The notes beneath the pieces were generated by a model that saw only the letters and a program-made list of their open reading frames with translations, was not told the DNA's origin and made no database searches. Position numbers and translations under genes: made by a program. A stretch of 42,171 nt of DNA, taken from Candidatus Aminicenans sakinawicola JGI OTU-1. Its GTDB lineage: Bacteria > Acidobacteriota > Aminicenantia > Aminicenantales > Aminicenantaceae. Location: positions 205-42,375 of the forward strand of contig AWNV01000020.1 of assembly GCA_000493965.1 (NCBI GenBank), given 5' to 3'. Numbering within the stretch: the stretch's first letter is position 1; each line of letters starts with the position of its first letter. This document shows positions 7,013 through 15,172 of the stretch, piece after piece.

Positions 7013-7109
7013 GAGTGTCCTCCTTTAAGATTATGCTCATGATAACATAAGAAGGCAATATAATCAAGTTATTTATGAGACAAGACACTAGTTGATATTA
7101 TAATAATTC

Positions 7110-7124
7110 TATCAGCAATTTTTA
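7110..7124. repeat. 15-bp inverted repeat arm flanking the IS630 insertion
   Basis: TATCAGCAATTTTTA is the perfect reverse complement of TAAAAATTGCTGATA at 3259-3273. Without IS630 the two arms would be about 96 bp apart, so they may be the ends of a small older element or a host structure into which IS630 jumped. The group II intron begins two bases after this arm. Confidence 0.5.
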
Positions 7125-7126
7125 TG

Positions 7127-8935
7127 GTGCGCCACGAAGCGCTTAGTGATCAGAGGTGAAAGTCCTCGATGGTAAGTGTAGAGCCCACCGCACCCGACAT
7201 CGAGTCTTGGGCTCATGGAGGTAACGACATGGGTTAAGCGTAGACAGAGAGAGAGGCAGGCCGTAAGCCGTGAGGTTGAAGTGATTGAGCCCCGAAATAT
7301 GCATATTGGAGTGGTCGACATGCTCATAAACATGGAAGACAAGATTCGCTGGGACGAAGAGGGCTGTTTCAGCGGGCACTCCCGGGGTCTGAGAGCATGG
7401 CATGTCTTGAAGGTGGCTAAGTGAACGTGGGATCTTCTTATCGCTCTTTCGTGAGGAAAGTATTGGTGGACAAACGTACAAGTGAGGAAGCCGAGATGGT
7501 GATAAGGAAGTCAGCGGGTCCATAGTACCTGTGAAGCGAGTAACGACCGTGGAGGGAAGGGCCCATGGTGAAATCGTCCTTGGAGGAGAAACGTTGACAG
7601 GTAAGACAAAGCCTGAAGAGGCAACGGCAACGAAACTGAAAAGGATAGCGCAACGGTCTGGTGAAGACCCTCAGGCTGAGTTCAACTGGCTTATGCCACA
7701 TTTTAATGAGGAGTCGCTCATCGGCTGCTTCAACGAGCTGGATGGTAAGAAGGCTGTTGGAGTAGATAGTCAGACAAAGGAGGAATATGGTAGACATTTG
7801 AGGGAAAACATAAGAAGGTTGATAGCCAGGATGAAGAGGATGGCCTACCGGCCGGGGCCGGTGAGAGAAGTGCTTATTCCCAAAGAGGGAATCAGGCGAG
7901 CCTTCCGGTCGCTTGGAATCAGTAATTTTGAGGATAAGATAGTCCAGTTGATGATGAATAAGATACTGACGGCGATATATGAACCGATATTTAGGGATTG
8001 TTCATATGGATTCCGGCCAGAGAGAAGCTGTCATACGGCTATCAGAGCGGTAAGGGATTATCTATTCCGGAACAGATGTGAGGTTGTTATCGATATAGAC
8101 ATCAAGGACTTCTTTGGCAGTCTGAATCACAAGAGATTAGTTGAGATGCTGGAGCTTAAAATCAAGGATAAGAAGCTGATCAGATACATTGTGCGGATGC
8201 TCAAGGCCGGGGTGCTCAGTAAAGGGGAACTTAAAGTTACAGAAGAAGGAAGCCCACAGGGAAGTATAGTGAGTCCCATATTGGCTAATGTATACGCACA
8301 TTATACGATTGACAGTTGGTTTCAGGACGTAGTGAAGAAACATGTCAGGGGAGCTGTGGAACTATATCGTTATTGTGATGACATGGTTATATGCTGTCAA
8401 TATCGAAGTGATGCCGAAAAGATAAAAAGAGCGTTGATCAAGAGGTTGGAGAGATTTGCGCTTAGCCTAAATGAGGAGAAGACGAAGATCATTCCTTTCA
8501 GTAAAGGGAAATACAGATCAGGACATAAACAAGGGACATTTGATTTTTTGGGGTTTACATTCTATTTGGGGCAGTCTAGAAGAGGATATGGAATAGTCAA
8601 GGTCAAGACGAGTGGTAAACGATGTCGATCTAAATTAAAGAAACTCAAGAAGTGGATCAAACATAATCGGGATCAGGCGCGACTCAAAGATCTCTGGATA
8701 CAGTACGGGGTTAAGGTGCGAGGTCATGTACGGTATTATGGAGTATCCTTTAACACTCAATATGTGGCATTCTTTCGTCGAAGAGCGGCTGAAATCTTCT
8801 TTAAATGGATAAACCGGAGGAGTCAACGGAAATCGATAACGCTTGATCAGTTCTGGGAGTTTTTCAGGAAATATCCGTTACCAAAGGCCACTGTCTACCA
8901 CCCTTTATTTTGACATGTCGTTTTGCGAAGGGTTT
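7127..8935 (+). mobile_element. Group II intron with maturase gene; 3' domain apparently damaged
   Basis: The 5' boundary is set at GTGCGCC (7127), the consensus start of bacterial group II introns, followed by structured non-coding sequence with GAGGTGAAAGTCCTC and other paired motifs up to the maturase. Downstream of the maturase stop I find no complete domain V. However, CATGTCGTTTTGCGAAGGG (8914-8932) resembles the domain V 3' strand plus linker of introns with this maturase type (CACGTCCGGTTC then TGCGAGGG). The matching 5' strand is missing, as if a deletion joined the maturase C-terminus to mid-domain V. The 3' limit is therefore uncertain. Confidence 0.65.
7531..8913 (+). CDS. ltrA: Group II intron reverse transcriptase/maturase
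   Basis: A 460-aa protein with RT fingers and palm (KKAVGVDSQTKEEYG; YRPGPVREVLIPK; SYGFRPERSCHTAIRAV; VIDIDIKDFFGSLNH; EEGSPQGSIVSPILANVYAH), active site YCDD in LYRYCDDMVICCQ instead of the usual YADD, then FLGFTF and the maturase X domain (FKWINRRSQRKSITLDQF). There is no clear HNH endonuclease domain. The protein ends YPLPKATVYHPLF; relatives usually continue a few residues past the H-x-LY position, so the end may be set by a deletion. The start is uncertain because the intron RNA upstream has no clear ribosome site. Insertion is downstream of a 15-bp inverted repeat arm. Confidence 0.85.
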   Translation: MKRVTTVEGRAHGEIVLGGETLTGKTKPEEATATKLKRIAQRSGEDPQAEFNWLMPHFNEESLIGCFNELDGKKAVGVDSQTKEEYGRHLRENIRRLIARMKRMAYRPGPVREVLIPKEGIRRAFRSLGISNFEDKIVQLMMNKILTAIYEPIFRDCSYGFRPERSCHTAIRAVRDYLFRNRCEVVIDIDIKDFFGSLNHKRLVEMLELKIKDKKLIRYIVRMLKAGVLSKGELKVTEEGSPQGSIVSPILANVYAHYTIDSWFQDVVKKHVRGAVELYRYCDDMVICCQYRSDAEKIKRALIKRLERFALSLNEEKTKIIPFSKGKYRSGHKQGTFDFLGFTFYLGQSRRGYGIVKVKTSGKRCRSKLKKLKKWIKHNRDQARLKDLWIQYGVKVRGHVRYYGVSFNTQYVAFFRRRAAEIFFKWINRRSQRKSITLDQFWEFFRKYPLPKATVYHPLF

Positions 8936-9022
8936 TGTCGTCAGCCTATTGCCTTAATAGGGCACGATGGGTTGGAACAGGGAAGAGACAGGAGCGATCC
9001 TGTTTCTTTACCTAATAATAAT

Positions 9023-10348
9023 TCAGGAAATGATGTAGCGGATAATAAACAAAACCGAAAAAAGATAAATAACCCAGTGGACATTCTTTCCTTGTCCGGT
9101 GACAAGTTTCAAAATGGAGTAGGATATAAACCCAAAAGCTATTCCTTCGGTGATACTAATCGTAAGAGGCATGATAATTATAGTCAAAAAGGCAGGGATT
9201 GCTTCTGTTAAATCATCCCAGTCTATGAATGTCACGCTTTTCATCATTAAAAAACCAACAATAATCAAGGGAGGAGCGACTACTGGTCGAAGTGTCATAC
9301 CATTATAAATACATTCTCCACCGATCATTCTGGCCAGTGGATTGAAAAAAAGTGCCAGTAAAAAGAGCAAGGATGTAAAAATATTGGCCAATCCTGTTCT
9401 TGCACCTTGTTCTATTCCTGCGGCACTCTCGATATAACTGGTGACTGTGGATGTTCCTAAAAGAGCCCCTCCTACAGTACCTACTGCATCGGAAAACATT
9501 GCCTTGTTAGCTCTTGGAAGTTTTCCTTTCTTAAGAAAACCTGCTTTACCTCCAATTCCTATCAGAGTACCTACTGTGTCAAAAAGATCCATAAAGAAGA
9601 ATACAAAAACTACAGTAATGAGGCCTATCTTGAATGCACCTAAAATATCAAGCTTAAAAAGAGTCGGCATAATACTGGGAGGCACAGCAACAATTCCCTG
9701 GTATTTAACCACACCTAAAGGAATACCTAAAACACCTGTAGCCAAAACTCCCCAAAAAATAGCTCCTCGAATCTTCAAGGCCATCAAAACAGATATAAAA
9801 ACCACTCCAAATAAAACAAGAACAACTGGCTTGCTGGCAAGTTTTCCAATCCCCACAAGCGAACCCGAAGCATCTATAACTATTCCTCCATATTCAAGCC
9901 CGACTAAGGCAATTAAAAGTCCTATCCCCACTGGAATAGCATGTTTTAGAGAGTCTGGAACAGAAGCCACAAAACCTTCCCAAACTCCAATAACAGATAG
10001 GACAATAAAAATCATGCCTGATATAAAAACCGCTCCAAGGGCTATCTGCCAGGAATAACCCATGGTACCGCATACAATAACCGCAAAAAAGACATTATGG
10101 CCCATAGCCGGTGCCAGAGCTATGGGATATTTAGCCAACAATCCCATCAAAAGCGTTGCCAGCGCACTTGAAACGCAGGTGGCAAACATTACAGCACCTC
10201 CGTCCATTCCGGCTGCAGAAAGAATCGCAGGCTGGACAAATATAATATAAGACATGGTCATAAAAGTAGTAAGTCCCCCCACCATCTCTCTACGAAGCGA
10301 TGTGTTATTCTCTTCAAGAGCAAAGAAACGGTTTATCCAGTCTTTCAT
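9023..10348 (-). CDS. NCS2-family purine permease (guanine/hypoxanthine or adenine type)
   Basis: A 441-aa membrane protein of the AzgA/PbuG branch of the nucleobase:cation symporter-2 superfamily. It starts with the family signature RFFALEENNTSLRREMVGGLTTFMTMSYIIFVQP and contains LAPAMGHNVFFA, in which the usual family motif is APGMGLNAYF-like, the conserved FFFMDLFDTVGTLIGI and TSTVTSYIESAAGIEQGART segments (quoted in part). It imports purine bases, which the adjacent apt product can convert to nucleotides. It starts 8 bp after apt and is the last gene of the mscS-apt-permease operon. Substrate choice within the family cannot be fixed from sequence. Confidence 0.88.
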   Translation of the reverse strand: MKDWINRFFALEENNTSLRREMVGGLTTFMTMSYIIFVQPAILSAAGMDGGAVMFATCVSSALATLLMGLLAKYPIALAPAMGHNVFFAVIVCGTMGYSWQIALGAVFISGMIFIVLSVIGVWEGFVASVPDSLKHAIPVGIGLLIALVGLEYGGIVIDASGSLVGIGKLASKPVVLVLFGVVFISVLMALKIRGAIFWGVLATGVLGIPLGVVKYQGIVAVPPSIMPTLFKLDILGAFKIGLITVVFVFFFMDLFDTVGTLIGIGGKAGFLKKGKLPRANKAMFSDAVGTVGGALLGTSTVTSYIESAAGIEQGARTGLANIFTSLLFLLALFFNPLARMIGGECIYNGMTLRPVVAPPLIIVGFLMMKSVTFIDWDDLTEAIPAFLTIIIMPLTISITEGIAFGFISYSILKLVTGQGKNVHWVIYLFSVLFIIRYIIS

Positions 10349-10356
10349 ACTTGGTT

Positions 10357-10893
10357 CTATTTTTTAAATTGAATTAAAGAGAAAATATCGACATCCGGGT
10401 GAGCTCTTCTTATAAATTCTACACCGTTTAAAAATGACAGCTCAACTACAGAAGCAAAACCGACTACCTTTCCTCCTATTTTTTTTACCAGCTCGATGGC
10501 GCTTACAGAAGACGAACCCGTTGCAATCAGGTCATCTATGATGAAGACTTTCTGCCCGGGAAGAATGCTATCGGTGTGCATTTCAAAATATTCAACTCCA
10601 TATTCGTTTGGTGCTTTTACACAAACAGTCTTCCGGGGCAGTTTACCTTTTTTCCTGATAACCACAAACCCTAAGCCTAATTGATATGCAACTGGAGCTG
10701 CAAAAATAAACCCCCTGGATTCAATTCCTACAATCACCTCACTTTTCTTCTCTTTTACACGAGAGGCAAGACTGTCAATCACAAAATTGAAACAATTCGC
10801 ATCCTGCAATAAAGGAGTAATATCTTTGAACCCAATTCCTGGTTTTGGGAAATCTTTAACTTCACATATTTTTTCTTTAGCCAGATTAATCAT
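10357..10893 (-). CDS. apt: Adenine phosphoribosyltransferase
   Basis: A 178-aa type I phosphoribosyltransferase making AMP from adenine and PRPP. The PRPP-binding motif is VFIIDDLIATGSSSVSAIEL, and the adenine-specific N-terminal part DFPKPGIGFKDITPLL and the IVGIESRGFIFAAPVAYQLG loop are complete. Length is normal. A good ribosome site (GAGGAGG) precedes ATG 10893. It sits 10 bp after the mechanosensitive channel gene and 8 bp before the purine permease, which fits a purine salvage role. Confidence 0.93.
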   Translation of the reverse strand: MINLAKEKICEVKDFPKPGIGFKDITPLLQDANCFNFVIDSLASRVKEKKSEVIVGIESRGFIFAAPVAYQLGLGFVVIRKKGKLPRKTVCVKAPNEYGVEYFEMHTDSILPGQKVFIIDDLIATGSSSVSAIELVKKIGGKVVGFASVVELSFLNGVEFIRRAHPDVDIFSLIQFKK

Positions 10894-10903
10894 AGTCCCC
10901 TCC

Positions 10904-11953
10904 TCAATCAGTTGGTTTTGTTAGGATTGTTTGAGTAGGAAAAGGAATGCCAATATTTGCTTTACTTAAAGCACTATAGATCTCATCGGTCATTCTGAGC
11001 TTCGTGGAATAAGCGTCACCATAATTTTTTACCCAAGCCCTTGCAATAAAATCCAAGGAAAAATCTGACATCTTCAAGAATTGAACTTGAGGAGCAGGTT
11101 CTTCAAGAACACTATCAATGCTTTTTACTGCGTTTAAAACAACTTTTCTGACTTTCTCGGTATCTAAGCCATATTCAACGCAAAAATTAACATTCACCCG
11201 GATTGATAAATCTGGCATTGTGTAATTTTTAATCTTAGCGTTTGCCAAATACCCGTTAGGAATATAGATCATTTCATTGTCATAAGTCTTTAATTTAGTA
11301 CTTCTCAATCCAATATCCAGGATAACTCCCATTTCTCCCGACTCAAGCTGTACTTTATCTCCCACTTTAAAAGTCTTATCCAAAACAAGCTGAATTCCCC
11401 CAATAATATTGTTTAAAGAATCCTTAACAGCCAAACTAAGCGCAATTCCTGCAATCCCGGCAGTGGCAAGTAGAGGACTTATGTCAATTTTCCACGCATC
11501 ACAAGCAAAAATAACAGCTAACACAATGACAATGACCTTTATTATTTTTACCACAATTGGAATCAACCTGTCATCGGCGGTCGACTCTGTTTTATATGCC
11601 CATTCCATAAGCCAATGCCGAGAAAAATCATTTATAATCCTTATCATCAGGATACATATTATGAAAATTAAGATGTTGTCTATCAAACTGTTAAAAATAG
11701 TAGTCTTGAATTCAAAATGCTGAACGCCAATTTTGAAGCCGAGAACAATGACAATATAAAAGATTATTGAAGAAAGGTTTTTAATGATTAAATCGTCAAT
11801 TTTTGTCTTGGTTTTCTGTACAAGAGGCTTCAACACTTTTTTCACAATTAACCTGGATAAAAAAGCAATTATAAAACTTACCAGTAGAATAAACAGAAAA
11901 CGCAGATAGATGTTATTTAAAATAAACTGAAAAATCTTAGACACCGTATTCAT
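10904..11953 (-). CDS. Small-conductance mechanosensitive channel, MscS family
   Basis: A 349-aa protein with four or five N-terminal membrane helices. The pore-lining TM3 region SPLLATAGIAGIALSLAVKDSLNNIIGG (quoted for position only, residues ~160-187) is followed by the beta domain VGDKVQLESGEMGVILDIGLRST and a cytoplasmic C-terminal domain. MscS channels release solutes on osmotic downshock. It is the first gene of the minus-strand operon with apt and the purine permease; AGAGGAG precedes ATG 11953. No link between mechanosensing and purine uptake is implied beyond co-transcription. Confidence 0.88.
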   Translation of the reverse strand: MNTVSKIFQFILNNIYLRFLFILLVSFIIAFLSRLIVKKVLKPLVQKTKTKIDDLIIKNLSSIIFYIVIVLGFKIGVQHFEFKTTIFNSLIDNILIFIICILMIRIINDFSRHWLMEWAYKTESTADDRLIPIVVKIIKVIVIVLAVIFACDAWKIDISPLLATAGIAGIALSLAVKDSLNNIIGGIQLVLDKTFKVGDKVQLESGEMGVILDIGLRSTKLKTYDNEMIYIPNGYLANAKIKNYTMPDLSIRVNVNFCVEYGLDTEKVRKVVLNAVKSIDSVLEEPAPQVQFLKMSDFSLDFIARAWVKNYGDAYSTKLRMTDEIYSALSKANIGIPFPTQTILTKPTD

Positions 11954-12045
11954 ACAAATATCTCCTCTTCTAATTTGCTTTGACTATATATATACATAAT
12001 CCCCCTCACAATTTCAATTCCACAGATCAAAAAACCAGTTTGCAT

Positions 12046-12091
12046 TCTGCAGTCAGCAGTAAGAAATTAAAAAATCAGTCTGCAGTCAGCA
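12046..12091. repeat. Short direct repeat CTGCAGTCAGCA in the mscS-thiE spacer
   Basis: CTGCAGTCAGCA occurs at 12047-12058 and 12080-12091, 33 nt apart, with AGTxTGC also repeated around each. The 283-nt spacer between the divergent genes otherwise holds only AT-rich sequence. I see no TPP riboswitch in front of thiE. Confidence 0.5.
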
Positions 12092-12236
12092 CACCTTTCC
12101 CTTAAACAAAATATTAGAAAAAATAGAGGAAACTCACGAACAATTATTTTCATTGATAATTGTTTATTAATGCTTGATAATTAAGAACTGCACACTGCCA
12201 GCAGAGAGAAGATCATTGACCACCAAAACAAATTTC

Positions 12237-12869
12237 ATGAAATCAATAAACTGGAAACTCTGTCTGATAGCAGATCAAGAAGCAGTGAGAAAAACATGCC
12301 TTATTCCCAAGATGAATGAAGCTCTAAAGGCGGGGGTAACAATCGTCCAGTTGAGAGCGAAAAAATTAAAAACGAGGGAATTTCTCAAATTAGCTCTCAA
12401 AACATTAGATCTCATGAAATCCAGAAATCTTCCTTTCATAATTAATGATAGAATCGATATTGTTTTATCATGTGATGCTGACGGCGTTCATCTGGGCCAA
12501 GAAGATATACCCCTCCCTTTTGCCAGAAAAATCCTTGGCGAAAACAAGTTGATCGGAATCAGTGTAAACACTGAAAAGGAGGCAGTAAAAGCTGAATATG
12601 AAGGGGCCGATTATCTGGGGGTTGGGCCAATTTTTCCAACATCATCTAAAGATAATCTAAGGCCTCTCCTCGGGTTAGATGGTCTACAAACCATAAGAAA
12701 TAAAGTAAATATTCCAATCCTGGCAATCGGTGGGATAAACAGAAGTAATGCTGCCAAAGTGATTGATTCAGGAGCAGACGGCATCGCTGTTATCTCAGCT
12801 ATTCTCGGCGCCAAAGACATCAGCATGGCAACAAAGCAATTACTTTATTCTATAAACCTTAGAATATAA
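12237..12869 (+). CDS. thiE: Thiamine-phosphate synthase
   Basis: A 210-aa TIM-barrel enzyme joining HMP-diphosphate to the thiazole phosphate. Diagnostic segments are GVTIVQLRAKKL, FIINDRIDIVLSCDADGVHL, GQEDIPL, GADYLGVGPIFPTSSK and PILAIGGINRSNAAKVI. Start: ATG 12237 gives a protein of the family length; a TTG at 12216 with AGAGAAG in front is an alternative that adds seven residues. It stands alone, with no other thi genes nearby and no riboswitch, and converges on tsaE with a 32-bp gap. A salvage role is possible. Confidence 0.92.
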   Translation: MKSINWKLCLIADQEAVRKTCLIPKMNEALKAGVTIVQLRAKKLKTREFLKLALKTLDLMKSRNLPFIINDRIDIVLSCDADGVHLGQEDIPLPFARKILGENKLIGISVNTEKEAVKAEYEGADYLGVGPIFPTSSKDNLRPLLGLDGLQTIRNKVNIPILAIGGINRSNAAKVIDSGADGIAVISAILGAKDISMATKQLLYSINLRI

Positions 12870-12901
12870 ACTATCAGCTAAAATTTCATAGATCCAAAAA
12901 G

Positions 12902-13336
12902 CTATTTACAAATTCTGATAGTTCGTAGATTATTATCTATAATATCTATCTTTACTTGAATAGCATCCAAATCGAACTTCAGCTTTTCTGCCCATTCTAC
13001 GATGATAACACCCTGATCTAAATAATCTTCCCAGCCCAAATCCAAAATCTCTGAATTTTTTCCGAGCCGGTAAAGGTCAATATGAAAAATAATATATTTT
13101 GCTTTATAAATGTTAACTAGAGTATAAGAAGGGCTGCAGACTTGATGCACATCTTCAAGCGCAAGGCCAGAAGCAATTCCTTTGGCAAAAACCGTTTTTC
13201 CTGACCCAAGTTCCCCAAATAAAAAGACAACCTCTTTACCTTTAAAATTTCCTGCTAATTTTTCGGCTAAAAGGAATGTCTCTTTCTCAGAAGTAGTCTT
13301 ATATTCCTCGATTTTTTTTTGATATTTATTGGTCAT
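12902..13336 (-). CDS. tsaE: tRNA threonylcarbamoyladenosine biosynthesis protein TsaE
   Basis: A 144-aa P-loop ATPase that works with TsaB and TsaD in t6A37 formation on tRNAs reading ANN codons. The Walker A is FGELGSGKTVFAKGIA (G41-T48), with the family-specific SPSYTLVN and HIDLYRL, and the IIVEWAEKL motif near the end. Length is normal. It follows the 47-aa membrane protein gene by 24 bp at the end of the symporter operon, an unusual partner; its other partners are not in the window. Confidence 0.93.
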   Translation of the reverse strand: MTNKYQKKIEEYKTTSEKETFLLAEKLAGNFKGKEVVFLFGELGSGKTVFAKGIASGLALEDVHQVCSPSYTLVNIYKAKYIIFHIDLYRLGKNSEILDLGWEDYLDQGVIIVEWAEKLKFDLDAIQVKIDIIDNNLRTIRICK

Positions 13337-13360
13337 TACTATCTCTAGCTCACTTACATC

Positions 13361-13504
13361 CTATTTAGGATCGACGGGTTTTTTAAGGTCTTTAAGCATA
13401 TCCACAACGTTTTTCAGACCTCCAAAAATGACAATAATTACAAGGACTGAATATGCAGAAAGGGTAAAAATCAAAACAAACTTCCATAACTGCTGCCAAT
13501 TCAT
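13361..13504 (-). CDS. 47-aa single-span membrane protein coupled to the SSF symporter
   Basis: Starting at ATG 13504, which overlaps the symporter stop (ATGA, 13501-13504), the frame reads MNWQQLWKFVLIFTLSAYSV then LVIIVIFGGLKNVVDMLKDL and ends in KKPVDPK. It has one membrane helix (residues ~8-29), an amphipathic basic helix and a short tail. Translation coupling, the intact frame and the clear helix argue that it is real. Some SSF symporters have a small accessory membrane protein encoded next to them; that role is likely here but inferred from position. Confidence 0.75.
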   Translation of the reverse strand: MNWQQLWKFVLIFTLSAYSVLVIIVIFGGLKNVVDMLKDLKKPVDPK

Positions 13505-15021
13505 GCTTCTATCTCCTTTTGTTTTTGTTTATCCGGAAAAAGAAGAGACCCGATAACCATACCTGAGATAGCGATGATAAAAGTCATGAGTCCAATGAAT
13601 TTATCTGTAAAGTAAAAAGGAACATTATCTCCACGCGTCCAGGGACCAATTCCCAAGATAGCTAATAATCCAGCGTACAGGGCAATGGTTGCACCGGTTT
13701 TACTAGCTTTTTTCCAGTATAACCCGGCCGTTACTACAGTGAATGCTCCTGCCAGATAAATCGTACCTGTCACAGCCATATAATTCCAAAGAGATACTGG
13801 AGCTTCAAACCAAAGCCCCCAAATAAGCAGGAATAAACCAATACTTACGATACAAATCCTTGTAATTAGAAGGCGTGCTTTATCCGAGAGTCGATCCTTT
13901 TTTAGAGGGGCCACAATATCCTGTGTGATTACAGAGCTCCAACTAAGCAGGTAACTATCGTGTGTTGACATAAATGCAGCGAACATCCCAGCAGCCATAA
14001 TGCCAAGAAAGCCGCTCGGCAACACTTTGGCAATAAAGATAGGCATGCCAAATTGACTATTTAATGCATTAGGCCCCTGAAATGCCTCCAGGAGTTTTGG
14101 ACTTTGCGAGACAAAGATGAAGGCGCATATTCCCCACAGCATAGGAATGACACGGCGGGCTAAATAAGAGATCGAACTCCACGTATAGAGCTGTTTAGCG
14201 ATTTTTGGTGTTTTTGCCGACAGCGCACGTAGTGTTCCAGACTGCCATAATGCACCTGCAGAAAAAGTTAGTACTACCATGAAAATGACATAAATCATTC
14301 CGAAACCAGAGCCCTCGGCAACAGGATTAAACCATGATGCACCATCCATTGTATTTGGTGTCTTGAACAGGTTCCCCCAGCCAATCTTTACTATCGCGAA
14401 ATAAGAACCAATGATCATTCCTATCGATAATACGATAAACTGTATGAAATCATTCAGTACTACAGAAACCATGCCTCCCAGAACTGTATAGACTAGCACC
14501 ATGATCAACATGCCTGACATGAAAAGTTTCAAACCAGCAGGGTTGATGTAACCGGTTACACCCATCATAAAACGCGCACCTGCCTGAAGAAAGAGTCCCA
14601 TGTTAAGGATCCCTCCCAGAGCTAATATGATTCCTCCGATGATACGTACATTTCTTCCAAAACGCATTTCATAGAACTCCGGAATCGTCATGATCTTCAA
14701 TTGGCGCAGTTTATAGACTATGAATCCTGTCAAACCTATAGCTAGAATGCAGGCAGTCTCGATTATCCCCACATGAAATGCGGAAAAACCGTGTATGAAT
14801 CCTAACTCCGAATTGTACATGACTGTGACAAGACCCAGCTCTGTTCCGGTCAGAGTGGCAATAGCAATAAACAATCTTAATGAACGACCGGCAACTAAAA
14901 AATCACTCAACTGACGAATATATTTTCTGACAATAATACCGATTACGACAGGAATGCAGATGTAGATTGACACTATTATCCAATCGACTGTCTTGAAATT
15001 GGTGGCAAAAACATCCATCAA
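13501..15021 (-). CDS. Sodium/solute symporter (SSF family)
   Basis: A 506-aa protein with about 13 membrane helices. It begins TVDWIIVSIYICIPVVIGI and carries the SSF hallmarks DFLVAGRSLRLFIAIATLTG near the start, with GTELGLV, and the mid-protein segment GIMAAGMFAAFMSTHDSYLLSW, the TM8 sodium-site region. The family takes up sugars, amino acids, nucleosides or organic acids with Na+; the substrate cannot be told. AAGGAG precedes ATG 15021. It leads the operon with a 47-aa membrane protein and tsaE and is divergent from the glycolysis operon. Confidence 0.87.
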   Translation of the reverse strand: MMDVFATNFKTVDWIIVSIYICIPVVIGIIVRKYIRQLSDFLVAGRSLRLFIAIATLTGTELGLVTVMYNSELGFIHGFSAFHVGIIETACILAIGLTGFIVYKLRQLKIMTIPEFYEMRFGRNVRIIGGIILALGGILNMGLFLQAGARFMMGVTGYINPAGLKLFMSGMLIMVLVYTVLGGMVSVVLNDFIQFIVLSIGMIIGSYFAIVKIGWGNLFKTPNTMDGASWFNPVAEGSGFGMIYVIFMVVLTFSAGALWQSGTLRALSAKTPKIAKQLYTWSSISYLARRVIPMLWGICAFIFVSQSPKLLEAFQGPNALNSQFGMPIFIAKVLPSGFLGIMAAGMFAAFMSTHDSYLLSWSSVITQDIVAPLKKDRLSDKARLLITRICIVSIGLFLLIWGLWFEAPVSLWNYMAVTGTIYLAGAFTVVTAGLYWKKASKTGATIALYAGLLAILGIGPWTRGDNVPFYFTDKFIGLMTFIIAISGMVIGSLLFPDKQKQKEIEA

Positions 15022-15172
15022 TCAATGTCTCCTTGTTAAATGTGTATATTGTAAATAAGAATTTAATGTTATGGAAGTAAAATATAAAAACCCTCCTTTT
15101 TATCTTAATATAAATTGATTTAGACAGATATTTATGTTACTAAAGAAAAATAAACAAAAGTGGAGGTTTTAT

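Larger units (their letters stand above)
3351..7088 (-). mobile_element. IS630-family insertion sequence, interrupted by IS21
   Basis: The ends are 25-bp inverted repeats with 20 matches (3351-3375 and 7064-7088; both contain GTGT...GTCTC and AAATAACTTGA). They are flanked by TA on both sides (3349-3350 and 7089-7090), the expected TA target duplication of IS630/mariner elements. Removing the IS21 insertion and one copy of its 5-bp duplication leaves an element of 1162 bp, the usual IS630 size, with one transposase gene. Confidence 0.85.

Noticed and set aside
8983..9004. Hairpin GAGACAGGA-GCGA-TCCTGTTTC as domain V of the group II intron
   Set aside because: It has a GNRA loop but lacks the catalytic AGC-type triad, the two-nucleotide bulge and the length of domain V. 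It may be a terminator-like structure between convergent genes.
8843..9211. 122-codon plus-strand ORF bridging the intron end and the permease
   Set aside because: It joins unrelated sequence, overlaps the C-termini of two better genes and shows no motif.
9441..10058. 205-codon plus-strand ORF inside the purine permease gene
   Set aside because: It is the reverse-frame shadow of a membrane protein gene; the Thr/Pro/Ile-rich composition is typical of that and the minus-strand gene is unambiguous.
12100..12236. TPP riboswitch ahead of thiE
   Set aside because: The conserved CTGAGA and ACCTGA segments are absent.
12870..12922. Terminator between thiE and tsaE
   Set aside because: ACTATCAG and CTGATAGT are complementary, but 37 nt apart and partly within tsaE, with no U-run; too weak to call.
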